Assembly (NCBI GenBank): GCA_963745865.1
Contig: CAVUYZ010000002.1
Location: forward strand, 186,001-250,000
Direction of reading: 5' to 3'
DNA from: JAHEDH01 sp963745865
Lineage (GTDB): Bacteria; Actinomycetota; Acidimicrobiia; Spongiisociales; ZC4RG35
DNA length: 64,000 nt
Shown one piece after another: positions 45,321 through 54,596 of the stretch (the stretch's first letter is position 1; each line of letters starts with the position of its first letter). The position numbers and the translations under genes are program-made. The notes under the pieces are model-generated. The model saw nothing but the letters and a program-made list of their open reading frames with translations, had not been told where the DNA came from and did not search any database.

Positions 45321-46678
45321 TGCGTGATCCACTCCTCGACCATCTCATCCGCCTGCTCCGGTCCCCGGCAGCCCCTCGGGTAGGTGTGAACAGGTGGACG
45401 GTCGGTGAGGATCGGTTCGACGATCCGCCACGCCTCCATCACCCCGTCCTGACGGGCAAACAGTGCCTGGTCGCCCGTCAGGGCGTCGCCGATCAGGCGA
45501 TCGTAGGCTTCTCGGCCGTGGGGGCGATCGTGCTGGAGATGGAGATCGATCGGACCAGCCACCATCTCTGAGCCCGGCACCTTGGCCTGCATCGACAGGA
45601 CGATGTCGTCGTCGGGTTTGGTGCGGAACGTCAGTCGATTGGGACCCGGTCGGGACTCCGGATCGGCGAACAGCGGGCGGGGCGGCTGTTGGAATTCCAC
45701 GACCGCCTCGGTGAGGGTTCGATCGAGAGCCTTGCCCGCCCGGATGATCCAGGGAACCCCTGCCCACCGCCACGAGTCGATCTCGAGATGGAGCGCCACG
45801 AAGGTCTCGGTGTCCGAACCCGACTCGACACCAGGCTCGTCGAGATACCCCTCGTACTGGCCCCGGATCATGTCGGACGGGTCGAGGGGGCGGATGGCCT
45901 TCAACACCTTCGCTCGCTCGTCACGGAGCGCATCCGGTCGGTCGGAGATGGGAGGCTCCATTGCCAGGAGAGCGACAACCTGGAGCAGATGGTTCTGCAC
46001 GACGTCTCGAACGGCCCCGATGGAGTCGTAAAACCTCCCGCGCCCTTCCACGCCGAAGTCCTCCGCCAGTGTGATCTGAACCTGCCGTACGTAGTGACGG
46101 TTCCAAACGGGCTCGAGGATCGTGTTCGAGAACCTGAAGATCATGAGGTTCTGAACGGCTTCCTTCCCGAGGAAGTGGTCGATTCGGTACACCTGTTCCT
46201 CGGCGAAGTGACGGTGGACGATGTCGTTGAGCTCGGCGGCAGAGGCGGTGTCACGGCCGAACGGTTTTTCGAGAACGACCCTGCCTCCGTCGTTGAGCCC
46301 AACCGCGGCGAGGCCCTCGACCACATCGTCGAACAGGGCCGGCGGGATTGCCAGGTAGAACACAGGTCGGGTCCGGCCGGCGAGTCGCTCGACGATGGCT
46401 GTGTAGGTCGATGGCTCGCGGTAGTCCCCGGCGACGTAGCACAGTCGATCGGTCAACCGGCTGAACACCGCGTCGTCGATGGCGACATCTGCGGCTTGGA
46501 TCGCTTCCCTGGCGGCGCGGTGGAGGGCGGTGTCGTCCCAATCGCTGGAGGCGACACCGACCACCGGCATCTCGAGTCGGCCTGCCACGGCCAGGTCGTA
46601 GAGCGCCACGAACAGCTTCTTTCGGGCGAGGTCGCCACTGATCCCGAACAGGACGAGTGCATCGGCGGTCGCGGTCAT
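45317..46678 (-). CDS. zwf: Glucose-6-phosphate 1-dehydrogenase
   Basis: 453 aa. Catalyses the NADP-dependent first step of the oxidative pentose phosphate pathway. The coenzyme-binding loop is LFGISGDLARKKL near residue 10 (G-x-x-G-D-L). The active-site peptide RIDHFLGKE lies near 163, followed by IRAGKALDRTLTEAVVEF. It overlaps gnd upstream by 4 bases and the phosphatase downstream by 4 bases. Slightly shorter than the E. coli enzyme but all motifs are intact. Confidence 0.96.
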   Translation of the reverse strand: MTATADALVLFGISGDLARKKLFVALYDLAVAGRLEMPVVGVASSDWDDTALHRAAREAIQAADVAIDDAVFSRLTDRLCYVAGDYREPSTYTAIVERLAGRTRPVFYLAIPPALFDDVVEGLAAVGLNDGGRVVLEKPFGRDTASAAELNDIVHRHFAEEQVYRIDHFLGKEAVQNLMIFRFSNTILEPVWNRHYVRQVQITLAEDFGVEGRGRFYDSIGAVRDVVQNHLLQVVALLAMEPPISDRPDALRDERAKVLKAIRPLDPSDMIRGQYEGYLDEPGVESGSDTETFVALHLEIDSWRWAGVPWIIRAGKALDRTLTEAVVEFQQPPRPLFADPESRPGPNRLTFRTKPDDDIVLSMQAKVPGSEMVAGPIDLHLQHDRPHGREAYDRLIGDALTGDQALFARQDGVMEAWRIVEPILTDRPPVHTYPRGCRGPEQADEMVEEWITQ

Positions 46679-47690
46679 TCGGTCTTCTCCGCGTGGCCAC
46701 CGAACTGACTCCGCATTGCGGACAGGATCTGGTTGGCGAAGTCGTCGCGACCTCTACTGTCGAACCGCCCGAACAGGGCTGCCGACAGCACCGGGGCGGG
46801 CACACCTTCCTCTACTGCGGTGAGGACCGTCCATCGTCCCTCGCCGGAGTCCGACACCATCCCCGAGAACTCCGACAGCTCCGGACTCTCCACGAGAGCC
46901 GCGGCAGCGAGGTCGAGCAGCCACGAGGCGATCACGCTGCCCCGTCGCCAGACCTCGGCAACTGCAGGAATGTCCAGCTCGTAGCGATAGTGCTCTGGAG
47001 TCCGCAAGCGGCGCGGTCTCGGCATCGGCCTCGGCATCGGCCAGTCCGACGTTGGCATGACGAAGCACGTTGAGTCCCTCCCCGTAGGCGGCCATCACCC
47101 CGTACTCGATCCCGTTGTGGACCATCTTGACGAAGTGCCCGGCGCCACTCGGCCCGCAGTGGAGATAGCCGTGCTCTGCCGTTCCGGGCTCGCCGGAGCG
47201 TCCGGCAGTACGGGGAGCGGCATCGACGCCAGGAGCGAGGCTCCGGAAGATGGGATCCAGACGCTCGACGGCATCGGTGTCGCCGCCGATCATCAGGCTG
47301 AACCCGCGCTCGAGCCCGAACACACCGCCGCTGGTCCCGACGTCGAGCAACGTGATGTTGCGTTCGGCGAGGACGCTGGAGCGCTGCTGGTCGTCTTGGT
47401 AGAAGGAGTTGCCTCCATCGATGATCACGTCGCCTGCGGTGAGGTGATCGGCGACATCATCGATCACCGTGCCGGTGATCCCGGCGGGAACCATGACCCA
47501 CACGGCCCTGGGGCTCTCCAAGCGCGGAGGCGAGCTCGTCTAGCGATCCGGTGCCGACAGCGCCTTCCGAGGCGAGCGACGTGACGACACTGTCGTCGAC
47601 GTCGTAGACCACGACCCGATGTCCATCGAGGAGGAGTCGTCGCGTCAGGTTCGCGCCCATCCGTCCGAGGCCGATCATTCCGATGTCCAT
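46675..47690 (-). CDS. gnd: 6-phosphogluconate dehydrogenase, short decarboxylating type (two apparent frameshifts)
   Basis: About 337 aa after removing one extra base at 47520-47521 and one at 47006-47007. Joins read LASALESPRAVWVMVP and ETAPLRTPEHYRYELD. The Rossmann motif is GLGRMGANLTRRL at the N-terminus; substrate motifs are DGGNSFYQDD, VGTSGGVFGLERG and KMVHNGIEYGVMAAYGEG with the catalytic Lys. The length fits the short (about 300-335 aa) GntZ/YqeC-like class rather than the 470-aa enzyme. It works with zwf downstream in the same operon. ATG 47690 is used; nine more codons are open upstream. Confidence 0.92.
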
Positions 47691-47867
47691 ATGCACTCCT
47701 TCATTCCGAGACTCCATCTGATCGCCTCGGGCAATCTTCAGTCAAGCTCGCCGGCAGCGATACCTCGTCCACATGGACCGGCCGGTGGGTTGGGACGGTC
47801 AATCGAGACACCCCGTGACCCATGTCTGCCATCGCGGCCTGTCAGCCAGGACCGGTACGCTTGTGGG

Positions 47868-48467
47868 GTGGACGCATTCGAGTGGGACAGTCGGTACTCA
47901 GCCACCGACTCGATGTGGTCGGAAGAGCCGAACGAGTTCCTGGTGGAGAAGGTCTCGAACCTCGAGCCAGGTCGGGCGCTCGACCTGGGGTGTGGGGAAG
48001 GGCGCAATGCCCTCTGGCTCGCCGAGCGAGGATGGGATGTCACAGCCGTCGACTTCTCCGGCGTGGCCATCGAGCGGGGGAGTCGCTGGGCCGAACGGCG
48101 GGGTGTGACCGTCCACTTTCGAGCCGCCGACGTCGTCGACTTCGAGCCTGAGCCGGGTGGTTACGACCTGGTGATCGTCTTCTACCTCCAACTTCCGCAC
48201 GTTGAAGTCGCCACCGTGCTCGGGCACGCCTCGAACGCACTGGCGCTCGGCGGATCGATCCTCGTCGTCGCCCACGATCTCGACAATCTCGAGCATGGCT
48301 ACGGCGGGCCGCCGGCCGCCGAGGTCCTCTACACGGCACACCTGGTCACCGAGGCCCTCGGGACACTCGATGTCATCGAGGCGGGGCAGGTGCCGCGCGC
48401 CGTCTCCACGCCGGAGGGGGAGCGACCAGCCATCGACACCCTCGTCCTCGCCCGCCGCCGGACCTGA
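47868..48467 (+). CDS. SAM-dependent methyltransferase
   Basis: 199 aa from GTG 47868. Class I methyltransferase: motif I is ALDLGCGEGRNALWLAERG near residue 37, motif II is VTAVDFSGVAIERG and the later strand is YDLVIVFYLQLPH. It resembles the tellurite-resistance TehB/thiopurine methyltransferase-like group that methylates small molecules. Substrate unknown. The open frame upstream of 47868 lies opposite gnd and is unlikely to be coding. Confidence 0.88.
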   Translation: MDAFEWDSRYSATDSMWSEEPNEFLVEKVSNLEPGRALDLGCGEGRNALWLAERGWDVTAVDFSGVAIERGSRWAERRGVTVHFRAADVVDFEPEPGGYDLVIVFYLQLPHVEVATVLGHASNALALGGSILVVAHDLDNLEHGYGGPPAAEVLYTAHLVTEALGTLDVIEAGQVPRAVSTPEGERPAIDTLVLARRRT

Positions 48468-48918
48468 GCCCTCGACGGTTCGGGTCGCGATTGCGGGCGT
48501 TGAGCGTTCGTTCCGGGTCCCTCCGTGATCGTGGGGAATCCGACAGGCAGCATCCCGAGATACTCCCGCCCGATGTTTCCACCGTCGATCACGGCAGTCG
48601 GGGTGTTCCTACGTTGTGACGGATTGGGCTCCGATGGCAGTCGAGGGATACAGCCGAACGTGTCACGGACGTGTCTCGGAAGAAAACTCCCTGTATCGGT
48701 TGCATCAGTCAACTTCGTAGACAAGGATGCGCAAACGAGGGCAACTGTTTGGATGGTATTGCAGACTCGTGATGAGAGTGTCTGGCACCGACCAGGAATC
48801 TGTGATGGATCGATAGTCGAGCCGCGAGATCACATCGGAGCGGAGACATACGGTGTCGGGGTACTCGTGGCAGCATGACCGAGAGTTCTGAAGCACACAC
48901 GACGAGGAGGAGCCTGCA
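48468..48918. other. Regulatory-looking gap before the sugar ABC operon
   Basis: About 450 bases with no credible gene; one open frame (48525-48878) has no codon bias or ribosome binding site. The segment 48700-48850 is more AT-rich than its surroundings and probably carries the promoter of the ABC operon. A weak gapped CAAAC...GTTTG symmetry near 48735-48755 could be a LacI-family site. The sequence ACGAGGAGGAG just before 48919 is the ribosome binding site. Confidence 0.45.
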
Positions 48919-50433
48919 GTGAGTGACCAACCAATCATCGAGGCCCGGAACATCGTCAAGACGTTCGGTGGCGCCACCGCAGTCGACGATGTGAGCATCT
49001 CTGTCGATCGTGGCGAGATCTACGCCCTGGTCGGTGAGAACGGCGCCGGGAAGTCCACGCTGATGCGGGTCCTGTCAGGGATCCTGACTCCCGACAGTGG
49101 TTCGGTTCTCGTCGATGGGATGCAACTGGAGAGCGGGAGCGCCAAGGCTGCCCTCGAGGCGGGTGTCTCGCTGGTCCATCAGGAGCTCAGTCTCGTACCG
49201 GAGTTGACGGTCGCCGAGAACATCGTGCTGGGCACAACCCCGACTCGGGCCGGCTTCATCGACACGACGGAGATGAAGCGAATCGCCGCTGACGCACTCG
49301 ACGAGATCGGGGTTTCGGTCGACCTCAATGAGCCGATCGTGAGGCTGTCGGTTGCGCTCCGTCAGTTCGTGGAGATCGCCCGGGCCGTCGCCCGCAAGCC
49401 GCGGGTGTTGATTCTCGACGAGCCGACCGCCACGCTCACGCCTGCGGAAACCGACTATCTGCTCGACATGCTTCAGCGTCTCGCCGAACAGGGACTTGCC
49501 ATCATCTACATCTCCCACCGGATCCCTGAGATCTTCCGCATTTGTGATCGAGTGACGGTTCTGAGGGACGGGCAACTCATCGACACGGTCTCGATTGCGG
49601 ACATCCAGCCGAACGAGGTCGTCGACAAGATGGTGGGGCGAGAGCTCAAACTGGAGCTCGAGACGCGGAGAGCCGAGATCCACATCGGCGACGTCGTGCT
49701 CAGTGCCCGCGGGATCAAGGCGCCGGGTGTCAATGGCATCGATCTCGATGTCCGGGCCGGCCAGATCGTCGGGTTGGGAGGCCTGGTCGGGGCAGGCCGA
49801 ACCGAGTTGGTAAGGGCGATCGTTGGCGCCGACCTCAAGACGGCCGGCACTGTGACCATCACGAAGAACGGCCAAACCAAGCGTGTCAACAGCTACCGCT
49901 CGGCCATCGCCCACGGGTTTGCGTACGTTCCCGAAGAGCGTCGCACCGATGGTCTGGCGCTGACGATGACGGTTGCTGACAACGTTGCGCTGCCGAATCG
50001 GGGGAAGCTGTCCAACTTCAGCGTGTTGTTGCGGGCGAAAATCGCCCAATTCACGAAGACGCTCGCCGATGCCGTGGGACTGAGGCCCCCCGAGATCCGT
50101 CGGGAAGCAGGAGATTTCAGTGGTGGGAACCAACAGAAGATCGTTCTCGCCAAATGGCTGGGCCGGGAACCTGACGTGATCATCCTCGACGAACCCACCA
50201 GAGGTGTCGACGTCGGCGCAAAAGCCGAGATCCATCGCCTGGTCAGAGACCTCGCAGAGGGTGGCACCGCAGTTCTCGTTGTCAGTTCTGACCTACCTGA
50301 GTTGCTCGAGCTCTCCGATGTGATCCACGTGGTCCGGGACGGTCGGATCATGGGGACGCTCGACGGCGACACGGCAGATGAGAAGTCAGTGATGTCGCTG
50401 GCATCGGGCGAGACGGCACAGGAGGCGTCATGA
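48919..50433 (+). CDS. Sugar ABC transporter ATP-binding protein (RbsA/XylG type)
   Basis: 504 aa with two fused ABC domains, the hallmark of CUT2 importers. Domain 1: Walker A GENGAGKSTLMRVLSG near residue 37 and Walker B VLILDEPTATLTPAE. Domain 2: degenerate Walker A GLVGAGRTELVRAIVG near 291, then signature SGGNQQKIVLAKWL and Walker B DVIILDEPTRGVDVGAK. It powers uptake of a pentose, hexose or polyol. It starts GTG 48919 and overlaps the first permease (ATGA). Confidence 0.96.
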   Translation: MSDQPIIEARNIVKTFGGATAVDDVSISVDRGEIYALVGENGAGKSTLMRVLSGILTPDSGSVLVDGMQLESGSAKAALEAGVSLVHQELSLVPELTVAENIVLGTTPTRAGFIDTTEMKRIAADALDEIGVSVDLNEPIVRLSVALRQFVEIARAVARKPRVLILDEPTATLTPAETDYLLDMLQRLAEQGLAIIYISHRIPEIFRICDRVTVLRDGQLIDTVSIADIQPNEVVDKMVGRELKLELETRRAEIHIGDVVLSARGIKAPGVNGIDLDVRAGQIVGLGGLVGAGRTELVRAIVGADLKTAGTVTITKNGQTKRVNSYRSAIAHGFAYVPEERRTDGLALTMTVADNVALPNRGKLSNFSVLLRAKIAQFTKTLADAVGLRPPEIRREAGDFSGGNQQKIVLAKWLGREPDVIILDEPTRGVDVGAKAEIHRLVRDLAEGGTAVLVVSSDLPELLELSDVIHVVRDGRIMGTLDGDTADEKSVMSLASGETAQEAS

Positions 50434-51449
50434 CCAACGAGACACCGACCGACGCCATGGCCGTTGCCGACGAGGTGGGCGCCCCACCCGCAATCGAGAA
50501 GCAGCCGTTCAACCTGCTGGAGTGGATGGCGTCGCGCGGCATCTTCGTGTTCACAACGGTCCTGATCGTGTTCGCTGCGATCTTCGTCGATGGTTTCGGC
50601 TCGCTGGACAACATCACTGATGTGTTCAATCGTGCCGCGCCAATCGGCATTGTCGCCGTCGGGATGACATTCGTCGTCATCAGCGCCAACTACCTGGACT
50701 TGTCCGTGGTGGCGCAGGTCGCGACGGCAGCTGTCGTCCTGATCGCAGTGAGCAACGAGTCGAGCATTCCGGTGGCGATGGGCCTCGCCGTTCTGATCGC
50801 TCTGCTCTACGGCCTCGTGAACGGTGTCGCGGTCGGCATCTTCAGGGCGAACGCCGTGATCGTCACGCTCTCGACGACGTTCATCGGATTGGGCATTCTC
50901 CGCTGGTTCTCGGGTGGAAGCATCTACTTCGGCCCCCAGGACGGGGCGATTCGATCGTTCGGTCTGGCCAAGATCGGTCCGTTCCCGCTCTCGATGATCG
51001 TCCTGATCATCATGACCCTCCTCCTCTCGTTCGTCCTGACCCGCACCAATTTCGGTTTCCTCGTGCGTTCGTACGGATCGAATCGCGATGCAACCAGGCT
51101 GGCGGGCGTCAACACCGCCTGGGTTGTGATCGGGGCCTTCACGATCACGTCACTCGCGGCCATGATCGGAGGATTCGTTCTCGGGGCCTTCTCGAACACG
51201 GCTGTCTCCTCGATGTCGACCGGATTCGACTTCAGGGCGTTGGCGGCGATCATCGTGGGGGGGACGAGTGTGTTCGGCGGCAGGGGGAGCGTGCTGCGCA
51301 CCCTGCTCGGTGTTGTCTTCGTCAGCGCGCTCACGAACATCATGGTCCTCTCGGGCCTGGGTTTCGGTGTGCAGCAGATGGCGATCGGCGGGCTGATCGT
51401 CGCGGCGGTTTCAGTGGATGCGTTGGCGAGAAAGGCGACCGGCAAATGA
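50430..51449 (+). CDS. Sugar ABC transporter permease 1
   Basis: 339 aa, RbsC-like, with eight to ten membrane helices after a 30-residue cytoplasmic N-terminus. Family blocks are AAPIGIVAVGMTFVVISANYLDLS near residue 69 (split across the second helix) and DFRALAAIIVGGTSVFGGRGS near 265. It pairs with permease 2 as a heterodimeric channel. Overlaps ATPase and permease 2 by 4 bases each. Confidence 0.95.
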   Translation: MTNETPTDAMAVADEVGAPPAIEKQPFNLLEWMASRGIFVFTTVLIVFAAIFVDGFGSLDNITDVFNRAAPIGIVAVGMTFVVISANYLDLSVVAQVATAAVVLIAVSNESSIPVAMGLAVLIALLYGLVNGVAVGIFRANAVIVTLSTTFIGLGILRWFSGGSIYFGPQDGAIRSFGLAKIGPFPLSMIVLIIMTLLLSFVLTRTNFGFLVRSYGSNRDATRLAGVNTAWVVIGAFTITSLAAMIGGFVLGAFSNTAVSSMSTGFDFRALAAIIVGGTSVFGGRGSVLRTLLGVVFVSALTNIMVLSGLGFGVQQMAIGGLIVAAVSVDALARKATGK

Positions 51450-52477
51450 GCGAGAAGCAGGGAATCCAACTTGGCGCAGAGCAGGGGAACTTTCTCAGCC
51501 GTGTTCGGGTCACACTCGCCAGACGGACCGAGGGTCGTGCGCTCATTCTGCTTCTGCTGGTGGCGATCGGCACGTGGATCACAGAGCCGGTCGTGTTCAC
51601 GGCATACGCCGTGACGCTGGGGCGTATCGCACTCATCGGACTCGTGGCGCTCGGTCTCACAGCCGTGATCCTCATGGGCGAGCTCGACTTGAGTGTGGCG
51701 AGCACGCTCGCTCTGACGGGCGTCGTGATGGCGAGCGTCGACAACCTGGCAACGGGAATCCTTGCTGCGCTCGCCGTGGGATTGATCATCGGGGCGATCA
51801 ACGCATTCTTCGTCGTGGTCGTGGGGATCAACTCGTTCATCGCAACACTCGGCATGCTGTTCTTTCTGCGAGGGGCGGCCTTCGTGATCTCGAATGAAGA
51901 GCCCGTCCGGCTCGTTGCCCGGGACACCGGTATCGCATTCGGTAAGCCATGGATCGGCCCCCTCACACCTCGAATGATCATCTTCATCCTGGCGTTCATC
52001 GCGCTGCAGGTCTACGTGACCCGAGTTCGATCGGGACGCGAGTTCTATGCGGTCGGCGGCAACCGTGAGGCGGCCTACGACGCCGGCATACCCGTGCGGA
52101 GACGGATTTTCACCGGCTTCATGATTTCGGGATTCGTGGCGGCGATGGCTGGTGTCATCAACACGCTGGAACGTACCGCTGCGGACCCGACCGCGGGTTC
52201 GACGGTCCTACTCGCAAGTTTTGCTGCCGCGATCATCGGCGGTGTGCTGCTGACCGGTGGGCGGGGGTCGATCTTCGGCACACTGCTCGGGGCCGCCTCG
52301 CTTGGCATTCTTCAGGTCGCTCTGACGCTCACCGGGGTCCAGGTCGATGTTCAGAACATCGTCATCGGATCCGTGTTGTTGCTTGCGGTGATCACAGACC
52401 CCAACAGTCTTCGAGCGGTTGCGGGGAGCGTTCGTTCGTTCCTGCAGAGTCGCTCTGGTGTGCAACCTGCGAGTTGA
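51446..52477 (+). CDS. Sugar ABC transporter permease 2
   Basis: 343 aa, second RbsC-like permease, with ALGLTAVILMGELDLSVAS near residue 70 and LLASFAAAIIGGVLLTGGRGS near 253. Two distinct permeases rather than one homodimeric RbsC suggest a substrate set different from ribose. ATG 51446 overlaps the stop of permease 1. The binding-protein gene follows after 75 bases. Confidence 0.95.
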   Translation: MSEKQGIQLGAEQGNFLSRVRVTLARRTEGRALILLLLVAIGTWITEPVVFTAYAVTLGRIALIGLVALGLTAVILMGELDLSVASTLALTGVVMASVDNLATGILAALAVGLIIGAINAFFVVVVGINSFIATLGMLFFLRGAAFVISNEEPVRLVARDTGIAFGKPWIGPLTPRMIIFILAFIALQVYVTRVRSGREFYAVGGNREAAYDAGIPVRRRIFTGFMISGFVAAMAGVINTLERTAADPTAGSTVLLASFAAAIIGGVLLTGGRGSIFGTLLGAASLGILQVALTLTGVQVDVQNIVIGSVLLLAVITDPNSLRAVAGSVRSFLQSRSGVQPAS

Positions 52478-52552
52478 GCACCAACTTCATCGAGAGTCGA
52501 TGGAGCTCCAAGGAAGGAACAATTCAGAGATGAATATTCGAAAGGGAAACAT

Positions 52553-53572
52553 ATGAGATCAAAGAGTGTGAAGTTGATCAGCCTGCTGGCTGTTCTGGCG
52601 CTCGTCCTGGCTGCCTGTGGCGGCGACGATGACACGACCGATACCACTGCCGGTGGGGACACCGCGACGACAGCCGCGGCCGGCGACACCTACGAGGTGT
52701 TCGCCCTTCTGCCGCAGGGCAACGACCAGCCATACGGCAGCACGTACCTGCCGCCGATGGAGGCAGAGGCGGACCAGTTGGGCATCAACCTGACTATCAC
52801 CAACTCTCAGTACGACGCCGACAAGCAGGCGAGTGAATGCGAGGTGGCCGTTGCCGCCCAGCCCGATCTCATCATCCTGTGGCCGGCCGTGGGTGACACC
52901 GTGCGCCCGTGTCTCGAAGCAGCCAACGATGCCGGTATTCCGGTGACGGTCACCAACTCCGATGTGAACCCCGAAGATCAGGATCTCACCGTGGCGTACT
53001 CGGGTCCGGACACCTACGGTCAGGGCGTTGCCTCGGCCGAGATCTTCTGTGATCTCGCCGGCGGCGAAGACGTCGGCATCATCATGGTGAACGGCTTGAC
53101 GGGTAACTCGACGGCCATCGATCGCGAGAACGGCTTCGAAGACACCATCAACGAGCAGTGCCCGAACGTCACGATCTTGGCGAGGCAGCCAGGCAACTGG
53201 AACAAGGACGAGTCTCAGATCGCCGCATCAGAGATGATCACGGCTGTCGGAGCTGAGAACATCGGGGGCGTGTATGCAGCCGATGACACGATGGTCGCTG
53301 GTGTGATCGATGCCCTCAAGGCTCGTGACATCGATCCTGCGTCGTTGATCATCACGTCGATCGGTAACACGTTCCTCGGCAACCCTCTGGTGCTGTCGGG
53401 AGAACTCGACGGAACCGTGTTCCAGTCGTCCTCATGGGATGGCGGGAATGCCGTCACCACTGCCTATGAGGTGCTGACCGAGAACCCATCCGATCGGATC
53501 GTGAAGTTCATGCCGTCGGTCAAGGTGACCGCGGACAACGCTGATGATCCCGCAGTGGCACCGGAGTGGTAA
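52553..53572 (+). CDS. Sugar ABC transporter substrate-binding lipoprotein
   Basis: 339 aa. The lipobox LVLAACGGDD gives Cys 22, with an Asp/Thr-rich linker to about residue 45. The binding domain is of the Peripla_BP_4 (RbsB-like) type: AEADQLGINLTITNSQYD, LIILWPAVGDTVRPCLEAA, GIIMVNGLTGNS and GGVYAADDTMVAGVIDAL. It delivers sugar or polyol to the two-permease importer. AAAGGGAAAC precedes ATG. The gap before it has no terminator, so the gene is probably in the same transcript but boosted by its own site. Confidence 0.94.
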   Translation: MRSKSVKLISLLAVLALVLAACGGDDDTTDTTAGGDTATTAAAGDTYEVFALLPQGNDQPYGSTYLPPMEAEADQLGINLTITNSQYDADKQASECEVAVAAQPDLIILWPAVGDTVRPCLEAANDAGIPVTVTNSDVNPEDQDLTVAYSGPDTYGQGVASAEIFCDLAGGEDVGIIMVNGLTGNSTAIDRENGFEDTINEQCPNVTILARQPGNWNKDESQIAASEMITAVGAENIGGVYAADDTMVAGVIDALKARDIDPASLIITSIGNTFLGNPLVLSGELDGTVFQSSSWDGGNAVTTAYEVLTENPSDRIVKFMPSVKVTADNADDPAVAPEW

Positions 53573-53598
53573 GCCGGAGCCTCTGAATCGACTATCTG

Positions 53599-53632
53599 GA
53601 CCCGGGTGGGCAACCGCCCACCCGGGTCTCTT
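53599..53632 (+). terminator. Terminator after sugar ABC operon
   Basis: GACCCGGGTGGG pairs with CCCACCCGGGTC across a 6-base loop and is followed by TCTT. A strong 12-bp stem located 26 bases after the binding-protein stop. Confidence 0.8.
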
Positions 53633-53690
53633 ACTTCACCGCATGAAGGCGAAGTAGGCCGAATCCAACCAAGGAAGGAAGCCACACACG

Positions 53691-54494
53691 ATGGACACAA
53701 CACGACTGGCCGGCAAGCACGCATTGATCACAGGGGCCGCCCAGGGTATGGGGGCCGCGGTTGCCAAGCATTGGGCTGCGCAAGGAGCGGAAGTGTGCCT
53801 CGGCGACGTCAACGTCGACGGCGTCGCACAGGTCGCTCAGGAGATTCGCGACGCCGGCGGCAGCGCAACGCACATCAAGCTGGATGTGACGAATCAGGAG
53901 GATGCGGCGAACGCTGTCGCGCACACCGTCGAGTCGTTCGGCGACATCAACGTCCTGCTGAACAACGCCGGGATCAACAAGCCCATGTGGTTCCTCGACA
54001 TCACCAAAGAGAATTACGACAAGATCAATGCGGTCAATGCCTGGGGCAAACTCAACGTGATGCAGGCAGCCGCGCGTCAGATGGTCGAGCAGGGCAAGAA
54101 GGACTACCCCTACAAGATCATCAATGTCGGCTCGATCTTGTCACGTGACACCTTCATCGATGTGGTCGTGTACGGGATGACCCAGCATGCGGTGCTGGCC
54201 CTGATCAAGGGAGGCGCGAAGGCGCTCGTCGAGCACAACATCACCGTGAACGGATACGCACCGGGAGTGGTCCGCACCGAGATGTGGGAACAACTCGATC
54301 GGGATCTTGTGGAGATGGGCATGTTCGAGAAGCCGGGCGAGTCGATGGACAGCCTCGCCGAGAACATGATCCTCCTGAAGCGGTACTCGTACCCCGAAGA
54401 CATCGTTGGCACGGCCTCGTTCCTCGCCAGCTCGGAGAGCGACTACATGACCGGTCAGTTGCTCCAGATCGACGGCGGAATGGTCATTCACTGA
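53691..54494 (+). CDS. SDR family oxidoreductase, likely sugar/polyol dehydrogenase
   Basis: 267 aa. The Rossmann motif is TGAAQGMG near residue 14, with NNAGINKP near 91. Catalytic Ser 148 (NVGSILS) and Tyr 161 (VVYGMTQHA) are in place, but the Lys expected four residues after Tyr is Gln 165. The codon is CAG where AAG would restore it, so a sequencing substitution or a real variant are both possible. The C-terminus reads ASSESDYMTGQLLQIDGG. It sits after the sugar importer and before a LacI regulator, so it probably oxidises the imported compound. GGAAGGAAG precedes ATG. Confidence 0.9.
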   Translation: MDTTRLAGKHALITGAAQGMGAAVAKHWAAQGAEVCLGDVNVDGVAQVAQEIRDAGGSATHIKLDVTNQEDAANAVAHTVESFGDINVLLNNAGINKPMWFLDITKENYDKINAVNAWGKLNVMQAAARQMVEQGKKDYPYKIINVGSILSRDTFIDVVVYGMTQHAVLALIKGGAKALVEHNITVNGYAPGVVRTEMWEQLDRDLVEMGMFEKPGESMDSLAENMILLKRYSYPEDIVGTASFLASSESDYMTGQLLQIDGGMVIH

Positions 54495-54596
54495 CTTGCT
54501 GGATCGCCCGGGGGTGGGCAGGACACCTCCGGGCATGACCCTTCGATCGTCGAAATCCGGCGACCGCACCTGTGGAGAGGAGATGCGCCCGCAGCG

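Noticed and set aside
48525..48878. 117-codon open frame before the sugar ABC operon
   Set aside because: No ribosome binding site, codon bias or recognisable protein; more likely a regulatory gap.
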